Below the pieces are notes generated by a model, which was not told the DNA's origin, searched no databases, and worked only from the letters and a program-made list of their open reading frames with translations. Shown piece after piece: positions 10,116-21,084 of a stretch of 64,000 bases of DNA; position 1 is the first letter of the stretch, and each line of letters begins with the position of its first letter. The position numbers and the translations under genes are program-made. Source of the stretch: Agapetus fuscipes (lineage: Eukaryota > Arthropoda > Insecta > Trichoptera > Glossosomatidae); NCBI GenBank assembly GCA_951799405.1, contig OX637357.1:1426001-1490000 (forward strand), given 5' to 3'.

Positions 10116-10949
10116 TTAGATATTGCCCTATATTCTAATAAATTGAACGGCCTGTCTACTGATAGAACACTTGAGCTATGATAGAAACAAAAACAATGCT
10201 TACCGAATAAATCATTCTGTAAATTTATTATAAATAAAAATGGAAATATTATTTGGTTATACAGCCGTACAGTATATATTTTATCACGTTGAGTTTACTG
10301 TTTGCATGTAATTCACATCTCAATGGCCCGAACTGAAATGCCACCGGTATAATCCAACTTTAATTTTTACAATAGGTATGTAACAGTTTACAAAAATGAA
10401 ATTTATCTCTGTAAAAAAATTTATGCAGGCATCACACGCAGTATGTACACCTTTAACCTTATATTCTACATCCATATTCCTCAAATGTATGAGGTATATA
10501 AAAATGCAAAATATAAGCCATAATGATTATCAAAAATGAACACTTCCATTTATGTTATGATTTATCTGAGTTTGAGTGATCGCGCGTGCACGGAGCGGTA
10601 GAGTCGATGCGCGCGCCGCAGCGCGCGGGAACCGAAGCAATTAGAGGTCAAAACTCAAAGGCATATTTGGAAGGCGCCCTCTTAATGTGGTTTTACAAAG
10701 TTTTACGATTTTTTTTTTATGTCACAAGCGCCTTTAGGACAAAAAAGGTCAGAATCTTGTCGGTTACACCAAATACATACTTAGAAAACGCAGTTGTTTG
10801 CTTGGGCATAACCAACAAAAAAAACATCGTAGAGCTATGGGAGTTAGCGCATCAGAAAGAGCGGAAAAATTTAAGTAGAAAAGCATTCATAACTCATTTT
10901 TGACCAAAACGTCGCTTCAACTACTTTCTTTCAACCGTAGGTATTATTG
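10116..10949. other. Unassigned, with a short CpG-rich patch
   Basis: Mostly A/T-rich. A GCGC-rich patch at about 10578-10632 starts a 105-codon frame (10586-10903) that I cannot assign. The patch could be promoter-like or part of an old transposon. Confidence 0.3.
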
Positions 10950-11133
10950 TTTTAAAATATTCATCTTATAAAATGCACTCCCACAATCAGACACGTGTAA
11001 GTTCGCGCTTACACATACCCCATGTGCCCGTACATAAAACAAAAAAAAAACAAAACTATTTTCGTAAAAATACACATTTCCCTCAACAGAGTCAACATTT
11101 TTTTTAGTATGAGTGATCAGCCTCATACCAACC
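10950..11133 (-). mobile_element. Module C copy, antisense, diverged
   Basis: Recognisable at CAGACACGTGTAAGTTCGCG, the CATACCCCATGTG palindrome relic and GATCAGCCTCATACCAACC. The central C/G-rich block is lost. Confidence 0.7.
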
Positions 11134-11524
11134 AATATTTGTTTTGCTTGTTCATAGAAAAGTCATTTGTTGCATTACCCATTAACAATGTAAATAAAAC
11201 AAAAATTAATTTAAAAATCACATTCAATTTTAAAGCATGTAACAAAGCCCGTATTTTAATCTGTTTAAGCTGGATAATCGAGGTTCTAATGTATATTAAG
11301 TTCCCTACGCGCCATTAAGTTCCTGCATTCTGCACCCCTAGTATTAAGCATTGCGTAAAATTGCGTAAACAAGAAAAACGTATGGAAACTAAGTCACTAA
11401 CTAGGGGTGCTGCTGTGCGTGTAATACATTTTTCTGCTGACGTGATGTGGGGGAGTTGACGCAATTTTACATTCGAAGTTCTGGTAGGACTGTCATCAGC
11501 GTCACTTCCACGCTGTCTTTTTTA

Positions 11525-12375
11525 CAAATTGCCCTTTGTGTAACACATAGGGAACGCAATCTCGAGACGAGATCGCTAAGTCGAGATCTCGAGGGATCAG
11601 AAATTCGATCTCGGCGAAATCTCTGCATTTTCGAGATCTCGAATGGTGATGATGATTATTTCTTTATCAGCGCCGTTTCGTAACTCAATGTCACTCCAAA
11701 GGCGCTTAGTATTTTACTGGGCGAAAAAGTGTGTCTTCATCCTCTTTTTTAGGTCCTCAATCGTCCTAGACCTCCGGATTTCTGGTGGTCGTTGATTCCA
11801 GGTCGCAGGGCCGGCCTCTGCAAAAGCACGGTCTCCGAAAACAGTAGCAATTTTTCTTCTAGGTTCATTTAGCAGGGTTTCCGCTCCGTTCTCTGCTGAT
11901 CTTAGTGTTTGCTCCCTTGAGCCCAGGACTTTTTTTTACCGTACCGTACTGGTAACGAAATAATACAATTTTTCATTTTATTAACCCATAAAAACACGTA
12001 ATTTTAGCACACCGTGACAGTAACTGCACAACTGAAACAATTGTAAACAAACAAGTGCCTGCACGCACTCGAATATCTTCCGCTCACTTACTCTAGTCAA
12101 AACTATATCACTTATTCTTTTCTATCCCGCTTGAAAAACATTGTAAATACTCGGGAACAGTCGGGATAGTTTGCATATGCGGTCCGTCCTTTCCTTCGTC
12201 AGTCAGCGAGAGAGCACATGTCATGCATCGCCGACTACTGCCGCTCGATCTCGTCAATCTCGGTCGAGATCTCTTCATTTTATGCTTCGAGCTTGATCTC
12301 GAAAAATGAGGCGAGATCTCGGAATATCGGGATCTCGCGAGATCGAGATTACATTCCCTAGTTACACCCCTAAGA
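11525..12375. mobile_element. hAT-like non-autonomous element with GATCTCGA-rich ends
   Basis: The left end (TTTGTGTAACACATAGGGAA, then CGCAATCTCGAGACGAGATC) is the imperfect inverse of the right end (GATCTCGCGAGATCGAGA, then TTACATTCCCTAGTTACACC). Both sub-terminal regions (11555-11645, 12245-12350) are packed with the palindromic word GATCTCGA in both orientations. The AGGGGTGTAAC-type terminus resembles hAT elements. A LINE fragment occupies the centre. Boundaries are approximate and no clear duplication is seen. Confidence 0.6.
11655..11935 (-). mobile_element. CR1/Jockey-type LINE C-terminal relic, antisense
   Basis: The minus strand, with frame breaks, encodes a segment of the type FGDRAFAEAGPATWN followed by a Lys/Arg-rich helix ending THFF. 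This is the usual C-terminal landmark of CR1/L2/Jockey LINEs. It ends toward 11655 in ATCATCATC-like repeats, as in the 25805 relic. Confidence 0.6.
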
Positions 12376-12514
12376 ACATTTGTGTAGAGAACATCATTAC
12401 AAGCAGAGGGAGGAGGCACGCAGATTTCAGATCCTCCCTTATTTGTGAATGTACGCAGGAGAGCAAGAGGGGCATACACAAGTTAAGGACAAAAGGGATG
12501 CTAAGGTTAGGGGT

Positions 12515-12578
12515 TGATGATGATGATGACGATGATGATGGTGATGGTGGTGGTGATGGTGGTGGTGGTGGTGGTGAA
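12515..12578 (+). repeat. GAT/GGT trinucleotide microsatellite
   Basis: A run of GAT triplets grades into GGT triplets. It explains the acidic/Gly-rich open frame on the plus strand and the Ser/Pro-rich one on the minus strand. Confidence 0.95.
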
Positions 12579-12910
12579 AAAAAGTTTTTAAATACATCTA
12601 GTTTTTTAAAATCAAAACAACGAGTTTTGTACACTTTCAAAGACTTTTATTGAAGAAAATATCAAAAATTGACTCCGTACACCAGTGAAATTGTGAAGTA
12701 ATGTGTTCCCGCTTAGGGCATGAACAACGTGGTTTATGCTCGCACTTTATTGAGCATCCGAAATTAACTACACTTGAAATATCAGTAACTACGAGTCCGA
12801 GTACTCCAATATTTTTACCACTTATAGAACAGCTAATCATCAAAAAATCTGCATCATTAACTCAAAAACGCCAAAAAGTGGACTTCCGTTGTTTATGCTC
12901 TAAGGTACAT

Positions 12911-13152
12911 ATTTATTTCCAGAGTTAAGGGGTCCCGCCTTACGGCAGAAACTTAACTTAAGCTGCGAATTCCTCTGCTCTCAAAAAATGAGATCATATC
13001 TCAATTTTTGTGAAAGCGGAGTAAACCTTAGCAGTATTTTTATTTTTGGCTTAAGATCAACACCGGTCCGGTCGATATCTCGGTTGGTGCCGTGAGCCCG
13101 GATTCGAAACCCACCGAGGGTGTAAGAAATTATTTCCCGTTTCGGTGTTTAA
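12911..13152. mobile_element. Two S-B fragments in inverted orientation
   Basis: 12911-13035 is an antisense S-B middle (GGGGTCCCGCCTTACGGC to GAGTAAACCTT). 13071-13152 is a sense S-B head with a shortened anticodon region (GGTCGATATCTCGGTTGG, GATTCGAAACCCACC). Both are diverged. Confidence 0.65.
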
Positions 13153-13389
13153 GCAGTATCGAATGCGTTGCGAAAGAAGAAACTTTTAAATTCTTATTTT
13201 AGTATATATTCTGTCAACTTTGTACAAAATACCAAGTTTTTTAGTAGACGAAAATGATGTAACGCGTTAACTTTCTGTATGACCCTCAGCGCCATATAAG
13301 GGAGTCAGAATGGATGTTTTAAAAATGTTTTTTCATGCATAAGGGAAATATTGTTAAGTCGGGAATTAAAGGCATTATTCTTACCAAGT

Positions 13390-13449
13390 TCCCTGACTAA
13401 AAGATTAGCATGAGGCTAACCCCCCCCCCCCCCCTCCATGCTGTACAAA
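13390..13449 (+). mobile_element. Module C 5' end fragment with C15 run
   Basis: CCCTGACTAAAAGATTAGC, then ATGAGGCTAA, matches the module C head. The short C stretch in its ACCACCCATGCTG segment has become a run of 15 C (13420-13434). Confidence 0.7.
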
Positions 13450-13707
13450 CCTAAATCTAATCTAATCTAAGTTGCAAAGATATTTTACATTAGGGGTTCA
13501 CATTATATGCATTCTCACAAGCAGACACGTACAAGTTCGTGCTTGCACATGCCGCATGTGAACCTATAATATAAAAAAATAAATCTCAAATGTACATACA
13601 CCCTGCAAATCTTGCCGTCCTTCCCCGAAACAGGGGTGACGTTGGCAAAGTGAACCATTTTCTACAGCATGGGTGGTCAGCCGCATACCAATCTATAAGT
13701 CAAGGAA
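13448..13707 (-). mobile_element. Module C copy, antisense, full length
   Basis: AATCTAATCTAATCTAAG to ACCAATCTATAAGTCAAGGAA, with all conserved blocks. It is opposed head-on to the fragment at 13390. Confidence 0.88.
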
Positions 13708-13767
13708 CTTTTAATCACTTTTGCCAATTCCACCTCGGTTTCAAGGGAAGGCGGCAGGAGTTTCAAA

Positions 13768-13815
13768 AAACTCTTGAGGTGTGATTCATACATAAAGAGC
13801 GCTCACTCAATTAAT
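13768..13815 (+). mobile_element. S-A 3' end fragment
   Basis: CTCTTGAGGTGTGATTC and GAGCGCTCACTCAAT match the last ~50 bp of S-A. Confidence 0.6.
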
Positions 13816-14027
13816 TACCCTTATATTTATTTATTTATCACAAAGGGGTTGTTGCAATGCGCTTTTAGGTATACAAAATTTCATCGTCTGAACACAGCCT
13901 TAGCCTGTAACACTCGCTTCACTTTCTCATTGCTCGTGTAAGCCCTTGCCTTATCACATTTTTGGGGCATTCGCACTAAACCAGCAGAAAATTATTAAAC
14001 ATTTGCAATTTAAAAGAAAAACTTTAA

Positions 14028-14215
14028 TTTATAATCTATAATCTAAGTTGCAAAAATATATGCACATTTAATGCCTGTCCAAAAGCAGACAGTTGGTGTG
14101 TAAGTTGGCGCTTACAAATGCGGCATGAACATCAACCTGCAACTTTTGCCGACCTTTCATGAAACAGGGGTGACATTGGCAAGTGAACTTTTTTTTTACA
14201 GTGTGGGGGGTCAGC
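14028..14215 (-). mobile_element. Module C copy, antisense, internally deleted
   Basis: TATAATCTAAGTTGC to GTGGGGGGTCAGCC. The middle is shortened around GCGGCATGAACATC, and the 5' end is missing. Confidence 0.75.
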
Positions 14216-14625
14216 CAGTGGCTTGTGTGCATGCAAGGACATCTGTATTTTTATTAAAAATAATCAATTATTTGTGAAGAGGAATACAATTCATCAAAAT
14301 TTTCTGCCTTCGCCAGAAACGGATATTAAATAAATCAATTAAGTAATAATTAATTATTGAATATTTTAATGAATTATTAATTAATAATTAGCCAATGGCA
14401 TCTGTTGAACCAGGTTCAAAGTTGTGGTCAAATGACCTAGGCGGTGATCGAACCAGCGTTATTATATTCCAAATACGCTGGAAAAATCAGCCACTTGACT
14501 CCCTCGACCACCGACGCTGTTGAACTAAGACTGGGCTCGAACCGGCGTTAGTGTCAATAACGCAAATTTAAGTGCCAACGCCTTATCCCTCGACCATACC
14601 AGCGACGTTTATGTGAATATTTTAA
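14216..14625 (-). mobile_element. Possible further SINE family (S-D), antisense
   Basis: Shares CTTGTGTGCATGCAA, CATCTGTTGAA, CCAACG(T)TATT-like and TTCCAAATACGCT blocks with 31775-31984. Both loci carry an inverted B-box-like GATCGAACCAGCG or a tRNA-like pattern in which CCCTCGACCA is the inverse of an A-box-like GGTCGAGGG. Only two loci are present, so ends and class are uncertain. Confidence 0.45.
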
Positions 14626-14904
14626 ACTTAGGATACTACAGTAATTTTCTTGAAGGCTGGGTAAAACTTTCTGGCCGGTCGTGAAAAGGTTGTCTCCGAC
14701 TTTTAGCACGTACGGTGCAATTTACACGCGGGATTAGGTAAATTAGTGCAGAGCTGTGACGTCATTGCACAGCGCTAAGCCCGCACGGCCCCGGATTACA
14801 TAGACCGGCAATGCTGAAAACTGCAGCCACCGTCCGCAAGCGAATGCAGTTTGTAATCTAAGCTGCATGAGAACATTCATATTTAAAAAGGCGTGGGTTT
14901 AAAA
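14626..14904. other. Unassigned spacer
   Basis: Moderately G/C-rich, with no recognisable repeat or frame. Confidence 0.3.
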
Positions 14905-15549
14905 CAAGCAGGTATACCTGTAGTGTACAGGTAAAGATACATGCAGGGTACAGGAAAAGATACATGTACGGTACAGGAAAAGATACCTTTAGTCTACTTA
15001 TATGTTCACCCAGTGTTTGTTTGGCGTATCGCCCATTTGATTCAAAGACGAACTTTTAATGAAATTGTCTTAAGAATCACATTCTATACAATCAAAGAAT
15101 ATTTAAAAAAATCAATTTGCAGTATTTTCTATGACACATTAGTCCAATACACATATTACTTATGTGAAATTGCCTCTATTGGAGATAAGGCAAACAAGCA
15201 CTAAGCGGATGGGTAGGGTACGGGGAAAGATACCTGTAGAGTATAGGCAAATATAGACGTTGTGTTCAGACAAAGATACCTAAAGGTTAAAGGCAAAGAT
15301 ACCTGTAGTTCACAGGAAAAGATATATATAGGGCACAGGCAAAGATGCATGTAGGATACAGGCAAAGATACCTGTAGGGCACAGGCAAAGATACCTGTAG
15401 GGCACAGGCAAAGATACTTGAAGGGTACCGGCAAAGATACCTGTAGGGTATAGGCAAAGATATCTGTAGTTCACAGGAAAAGATACACATAGGATACAAG
15501 GAAAGATACCTGTAGGGTACAGACAAAGATACCTGTAGGGTACATACAT
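14905..15549 (+). repeat. ~23 bp minisatellite, split by a K MITE
   Basis: The unit is close to CAGGCAAAGATACCTGTAGGG with 2-3 variable bases. About 4 units lie at 14905-14998 and about 14 at 15211-15549, on either side of the MITE. Each unit contains an imperfect CAGG...CCTG inversion. Because 23 is not a multiple of 3, all three minus-strand frames stay open across it. These frames are not genes. Confidence 0.92.
15011..15202. mobile_element. K MITE inside the minisatellite
   Basis: Left end CAGTGTTTGTTTGGCG and right end GGCAAACAAGCACT are inverted relative to each other. The interior shares CTTAAGAATCACATTC and a GTGAAATTGCCTC block with the K copies at 43553 and 55975. No transposase and no clear target duplication. 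Confidence 0.8.
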
Positions 15550-15700
15550 TATATTGCCTATTTGCATTGAGTATAGTGGACTCAAATTAAGTTTTTTTTT
15601 TTCAAAACTTATGTTCATTTGGTTTGTAAAAGTAAACTCGAACCATTAATAAAAAATATTGTTATTTGTGACAAAATGACAATGATATTTTTACAATTTA

Positions 15701-15809
15701 GGCTCCCGGAGGGCTGGTTCTCATTTCTTGTGAAGGCTAAGTACACCTTGGGATCGAACCATTGCTCTCGGCATGGAATGCAAGCATTCTACCAATTGAA
15801 TTATCGACC
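15701..15809 (-). mobile_element. S-B fragment, antisense, fused to S-A
   Basis: GGCTCCCGGAGGGCTGG, then GAAGGCTAAGTACACC, then a deletion to the antisense head (ATTGCTCTCGGCATGGAATG). The junction TTTTTACGAGCTTGG matches the dimer at 301. Confidence 0.8.
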
Positions 15810-15810
15810 T

Positions 15811-16042
15811 TTTTACGAGCTTGGTCGTCGTCGCTACAAACCGTCAATTCTCAAGCAAGACCCAGTTGTTGTAAGGCTGGATGGACCTTTTGATGACCGG
15901 TCTTTGGTAAAGGTTTATGAATTTTTCAACCCAGCGAAGAGCAAATTTGAAAATGTAAATGATTTTTTTTGTGCTCCGCCGGGATTTGAACCCACAACCT
16001 TCCATTCACGAGTCCGAAGTGTTACCACTGGACTACGGACCG
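15811..16042 (-). mobile_element. S-A SINE, antisense, 3'-truncated, fused to S-B
   Basis: Body and antisense tRNA-like head (GGGATTTGAACCC, GACTACGGACCG). It lacks the same S-A 3' end as the copy at 304-524. Confidence 0.82.
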
Positions 16043-16077
16043 ATCTAACACAGAACTGAAACAGGGATAAAAGTGTC

Positions 16078-16654
16078 TAATCTAATCAAATCCAAGTTGC
16101 AAAATATATGTTACATTAGAGTTTCACATTATATGTATTTTCACAGACACGTATAAGTTCGCGCTTAAACATGCCGCATGTGGTCCTACAATATAAAAAC
16201 CCGAATCTCACATACATCTAATCTAATCTAATCTAAGTTGCAAGGATATGTTACATTGAAGATTCACATTACATGCATTCTCACAACCAGACACGTACAA
16301 GTTCGCGCTTGCACATGCCTCATGTGAACCTACAACATAAAAATCAAATCTCAAATGGACATACACCCTGCAACTCTTGCCGTCCTTCCCTGAGACAGGG
16401 GTGACATTGGCAAAGTGAACCATTTTTACAGCATGGGTGGTCAGCCGCATACCAACCTATAAGTCAAGGAACACACACACACGACAAATTACATTTTATA
16501 CATCATTAAATAATAATATTCAAATACAAAATATCCATTTACATAGGAACACTTTACAACTCTTGCCGACCTTCCCTGAAACAGGGGTGACATTGGCAAA
16601 GTGAACAATTTTCTACAGCATGGGTGGTCAGCCGCATACCAACCTATAAGTCAA
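16078..16654 (-). mobile_element. Module C copy, antisense, split by a second C unit
   Basis: The outer copy is 16078-16215 plus 16553-16654. It is interrupted by a ~333 bp unit at 16219-16552 made of a full module C plus ~75 bp of its upstream flank. The same unit, with only about four differences, interrupts another C copy at 33134-33450. Confidence 0.85.
16219..16552 (-). mobile_element. ~333 bp long form of module C (inner copy)
   Basis: TCTAA-repeat tail, the complete module, AGTCAAGGAACACACACAC, then an A/T-rich extension ending CAAAATATCC. It ends at the same point as 33134-33450, so this is a defined unit and not a random truncation. Confidence 0.85.
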
Positions 16655-16885
16655 CGAACATACACAACAAATTACATTTTTAATATCAACAAATTATAAC
16701 ATGTATGGACATAAAAACTAAAAGAAAACAAAATCTACTTTAAAAAAATCCTAGCCGCCCACATCACAGATCAACCGCCATTTCTTTGTGTCCTTACACA
16801 CTTCTTTCATTTCTTCCACAGTCATCACGTTCTTCATACAGGCTCTCCTTTTATTATGACTCTGGATATTCCAGTGTTTAAAATT
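16655..16885 (-). mobile_element. LINE R C-terminus with 3' UTR leading into module C
   Basis: The minus strand at about 16745-16868 encodes the LINE R C-terminal block (RRACMKNVMT-type, then a Cys-Lys-Asp-x-Lys-Lys-Trp-type stretch). A ~90 bp A/T-rich 3' UTR follows, then the module C copy at 16553-16654 in the same orientation. One of five loci with this order. Confidence 0.8.
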
Positions 16886-17174
16886 TAAACAGCCTGTGAG
16901 GTCGATCTAATGCACAAATATCATCTCCGAGTTTCTCCGAGTTTCCCCTTCTTCCCACACCTCCTCCAGTTTCTCTGTATCTTCAAGTTTCTCTCCCCAC
17001 CCCGAGTTTCTCCCTCCTCCCAGCGGAAGTCGGAGTCAAGGTGTTGCTTTGAAAGCGAAGGAGATTACCCTCGTTTGAACTAGATGCTGTACTGTTGTGT
17101 TGTGGGGTTCTGCTTGTTCATCAGAATAAGGTGCGCGACGTAGTTAGTGGCCCCTTAAAATAAATGTGGGTTTT

Positions 17175-17285
17175 GCTTGTAACTGTAACTGTGACTCTGT
17201 CGCCATTCCGCTAGGGTGACATGCATACATCTTTCAATTCATTTACATCCATCACCTTTTTCATACGTTTCCTTCTTTTCAGAAG
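17175..17285 (-). mobile_element. LINE R 3' end, TTACAG-tail type, antisense
   Basis: GTAACTGTAACTGTGACTCT, then TCGCCATTCCGCTAGGG and the antisense of the last ~25 codons. A short 5'-truncated relic. Confidence 0.75.
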
Positions 17286-17383
17286 TAAAAGTATGGAATA
17301 AAGAAGGTTATTTACTAAAACAGTGAATAACGGAGTCTACTCAAAAAAGATTTTTTTTTATTTATATTATCTTCTCTTTAATC

Positions 17384-17590
17384 TATCATCTAAGTTGCAA
17401 GGATAAATTACAATTAATGTTCATATTACATGCATTCTCATAAACAGACACGCATAAATTCGCGCTCGCACATGCCGCATGTGGACTTTTAACATAAAAA
17501 CCCAATGTCAAATGAACATAGCTCAACTTAAAACTCTTGTCGACCATCCCTGAAACAGGGGTGACATTTTGCAAAGTGAAATATTATTAA
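17384..17590 (-). mobile_element. Module C copy, antisense, 5' end missing
   Basis: ATCTAAGTTGCAAGGATAAA to TGACATTTTGCAAAGTG. The module's first ~45 bp are missing. Confidence 0.8.
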
Positions 17591-17621
17591 CAGACTAAGA
17601 TTTGAGTAAGATTATATTATT

Positions 17622-17872
17622 CCTTGACTTATAGTTTGGTATGAGGCTGACCACCCATACTGAAAAAAATGGTTCACTTTGCCAATGTCACCCCTGTTTC
17701 AGGGAAGGTCGGCAAGAGTTGCAGGGCTTATGCTCATTTGAGATTGGGTTTTTATATTGTAGGTTCACATGCGGCATGTGTTAGCGCGAAATTATACATG
17801 TCTGCTTGTGGGGATGCGTTTAATATGAATCTTAAATGATATATATCTTTGCAGCTTAGATTTAGATTAGAT
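17622..17872 (+). mobile_element. Module C copy, sense, full length
   Basis: TTCCTTGACTTATAGTTTGG to GCAGCTTAGATTTAGATTAG, with well-conserved blocks. Confidence 0.9.
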
Positions 17873-18439
17873 TATAGGAAGAAACTGTAAAAGCTTGTAG
17901 ATGATTCTAGCTTGACATAGGTACATTTCAGCTGTACCTATTGAAGAAAAAATTCAAATGCCATTTCCTGTGAAAAAAAATGGAAATCTTTGAAAATAAT
18001 CTGAGGAGTCGATAAGTGTGCTCATCCTCCTATTTGTATATTTACACTTGTACGTATTTTTGTGTCTAGTGTGTATGCAGGTACTCAGGGGTGATGGTAA
18101 TACGTCAGACGGGAGAGCTGCCAGGCCAGAAATGAGTGGGAGCCGCTAATTCTTATTTATTTACACAGCCCCGACCCTGAACCGCAGCTCTGATGAAAAT
18201 ACGCGAGTTCACAGTTCATATTATATACTTTTAAAGATGTATTTACCTAAACCAAGTGTATAAAATCACGTAAATATGCAACGTTTGCGTCATCAGAAAA
18301 AAAATAGAAAAACTAAGACATTTTTGAGCTTACACAGGCAGCGGTATACAGTGGAGGGCTATTCTCCATGATCTGTTTTCTTAGTCTATAAGATATGGAC
18401 GAAACGTCTGGAGTAAAATCGTTAGCGCAATAAAAAAAC
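17873..18439. other. Unassigned spacer
   Basis: No recognised family. Short frames only. Confidence 0.3.
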
Positions 18440-18965
18440 GCCTAAGCTACACATATAGCGTTACTTCTTGCCGCGTAATCCCCGAAGGATCCGGTCGATA
18501 GCTCAGGTGGTAGAGTGCTTGCATTCCATGCCGAAAGCTCGGGCTCGAATCCCACCGAGGGTGTCAGAAATGATTTCCCGTTTCGGTGTTTATTTCAAAC
18601 CCCAAAATAAAATACCGGCAAGGTTTACTCAGCCTTCACAAAAAATTAGTACCAGCACTTTCGGGAGCTGGGAAACCTCCACTTCAACTGAAGTGGTTGG
18701 CGTAAGGCCGGCCCCCTTACCTGTAAATAAATAGGTTCAACTCGCCACATGCGACCCCTTCGGGGATAACGCGGCAAGAAGTTACACTATATGTGTAGCT
18801 TAGTTGCGTTAGTTGCGTTTTGTGATACGCATGTGGCGAGTTGAACCTATTTATTTTGAAATGTAAGGGGATCGGCTTTACGCCGACCATTTCAGTTGAA
18901 GTGGGGATTCCCAGCTTCCGTAAGAGCTGGTACTCAGTTTTAGTGAAGCTGAGTAAGCCTTGACA
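18440..18965. mobile_element. S-B inserted in an antisense S-B
   Basis: Antisense S-B pieces at 18440-18487 and 18821-18965 are contiguous in the consensus (CCCCGAAGGATC continuing to GCATGTGGCGAG). A sense full-length S-B at 18488-18820, with head (GGTCGATAGCTCAGGTGG) and TTGCG tail, splits them. Confidence 0.85.
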
Positions 18966-19142
18966 TGCTGCATTTATGTCATTTCCTTGGAAGTACATAA
19001 ATCATATATACCATACGGTGTTATTCACACACAACAAATCTATGACTCATCTTCTACCTAAGTACAATTTTCCATACAAAAAAACGATGATCTATGGGTT
19101 AGGTGTGGATTGAATGTTTTGTAAATAACACTAATAGAATCT

Positions 19143-19745
19143 GTGGTTGCAGTTGATACCACAGGATCTGTGATCATCTTTCGAACCACAGTATATACAC
19201 ATTATCTGTTATCTCATTTTATAATGCAGTATATTATAGAGATTATGCCACCTCAGTTCATACCACAGATACTGCACAGTATCCATCTGTCATCTCATTT
19301 AATACCACCGTATCTGTCATCTCATTCAATACCACCGTATCTGTAATCTCATTCAATACCACCGTATCTGTCATCTCATTCAATACCACCGTATCTGTCA
19401 TCTAATTAAATATAACGTATCTGCCATCTCATTTAATAGCAGCGTAAAGACATCTTATCCAAGACCACCGTATCTGTCATCTCATTTAATACCAGAATAT
19501 TTTGCCACCTCAGTTGATACCACAAAATCTGCCAAATCAGTCGAAAACATAGTATCCGCCATCTCATTTAATACCACCGTATCTGTCACCCCATTTAATA
19601 CCAGTGTTTCTGTCATCTCATTTAATACCAGAATATTTTGCCACCTCAGTTGATACCACAAAATCTGCCAACTAATTCAATACCATAGCATCTGTAATTT
19701 TCAGTCGATACCATAGTATCTGCCAAATCAATCGATACCATAGTA
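19143..19745 (+). repeat. ~27 bp satellite array
   Basis: About 20 units close to ATCTGTCATCTCATT followed by a variable YAATACCACCGT. A second variant uses TTTTGCCACCTCAGTTGATA. Alternating blocks of the two suggest higher-order duplication. There are no spacers and no conserved direct-repeat/spacer alternation, so it is not a CRISPR. Confidence 0.92.
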
Positions 19746-20360
19746 CCGGCACAGGATATGCTGCCTCGATCCGCATCCGTTTTGCCTGTTCCCAATATCG
19801 CTCACAGTTCGATACAAGACTGTCTCATTATGCTGACGGGTTACGCTACTGAAGCGTGGAGCGGATAGATAGAGCAGTAGCGTCACTATTGCACCCATTC
19901 CCTGTCTCTATTGCCGTATTGAGGATGCGCCAATGAGCGCAATCCACAAACCTATTTCGACCATGGCCTGCAGACTGAACGGACGTCGGAATGTTGCATG
20001 GTTTCTATTGGAAGATAGTAAGCAATGAAATATGGTGACGCGTATACAGCTGATTGCTGTACCATATTTTTAAATAAGTATTTTTTTTTCAAAAGTTGTT
20101 TTATTGTCTCGAGCGCTTCCGGCGATATCACACCATCATCAAGAAAACAAGTAACAAACCTGTAAATAAAAATTTGATTCCGTAGAAAGTTTAAGGGGCG
20201 GAGCTATGGTCTGTTGAGGGAAAGGGTACACACTACACATTATGTTTAAAAACTACAGGTATTTAAGAGAAAAAATATTAAGGGGTGGGACTAGGACCAG
20301 GCGAGGAAAGGGGTAATTAGCAGGAGTGAATATAATTATCAAATATTAGGTACTATTAGT
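19746..20360. other. Unassigned, partly G/C-richer stretch
   Basis: 19750-20060 has the most ordinary base composition of the region and no repeat family that I recognise. No frame with known motifs. Confidence 0.3.
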
Positions 20361-20363
20361 TTC

Positions 20364-20960
20364 TTGACTATTAGGTTGGTATGAGGCTGACCTCCCATGC
20401 TGTACAAACTTGGTCCACTTTAACCAATGCCACCCCGTTATCAGGGAAAAGCTGCATAAGTTTGCAAGGTTCATGCTCCGGTCAATTTAGTGCGGTCGAT
20501 AGCTCAGTTGGTAGAGTGCTTGCATTCCATTCCGTGAGCTCGGGTTCGAATCCCACCGAGGGTGTCAGAAATGATTTCCCGTTTCGGTGCTTATTTCAAG
20601 CCCCAAAATAAAATACCGGCAAAGTTTACTCAGTCTTCACAAGAAATGAGTAGGTACCAGCCCTCACGGAGCTGAGAAACACCCACTTCAACTGATGTGG
20701 TTGGCGTAAGGCCGGCCCCCTTACCTGTAAAAATAAATAAGTTCAACTCGCCACATGCGAACCCTTCGGGGATGACGCGGCAAGAAGTAACACTATATGT
20801 GTAGCTTAATTGCGATGCTAATTTGAGGCTTAGATTTTAATTTATCAGTACACATGCAGCATTTGCAGGCGCAAACTTACACCTGTCTGTTTGCGAGCAT
20901 GCATTTAATATGAATTTTAAATGATACTGCATATTCACAGCTTAGATTATAGATTATAGG
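20364..20960 (+). mobile_element. Module C copy, sense, split by S-B
   Basis: The 5' part (20364-20491: TTGACTATTAGGTTGG to TTCATGCTCCGG) and the 3' part (20816-20960: AATTTGAGGCTTAGATTTTA to CAGCTTAGATTATAG) belong to one copy. A full S-B lies between them. Confidence 0.85.
20492..20815 (+). mobile_element. S-B SINE nested in module C
   Basis: Complete head (GGTCGATAGCTCAGTTGG, GGGTTCGAATCCC) to GTGTAGCTTAATTGCG, with a nearly absent tail. AATTT occurs on both sides and may be a short duplication. Confidence 0.9.
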
Positions 20961-21084
20961 TATTGCACCGCTCTGAAGTTTGTTCTGCTTTTCCAATGCA
21001 GCCACCTGTTTCTGGCGGAAATACAAAAGCGTTCCATTTTCAAATCCCTCTCGCGCAACGTAACGATCGAAACGCCGCTTTAAC

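Noticed and set aside
12306..12653. Acidic/Gly-rich 115-codon frame
   Set aside because: Driven by the GAT/GGT microsatellite and by GATCTCGA repeats. No independent support.
15201..15618. Cys/Tyr-rich repetitive minus-strand proteins
   Set aside because: Three overlapping frames are all open because the underlying ~23-bp minisatellite lacks stops. There is no gene context.
18468..18734. Frames with the shared end VVGVRPAPLPV
   Set aside because: They are S-B read through in one frame, not a conserved gene.
19143..19745. CRISPR-like array
   Set aside because: Units are contiguous without unique spacers, and the context is animal repeat DNA.
20492..20565. tRNA genes suggested by A and B boxes
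   Set aside because: Each is followed by the same SINE body and tail. The cloverleaf is imperfect and copies are numerous, so these are SINE heads.
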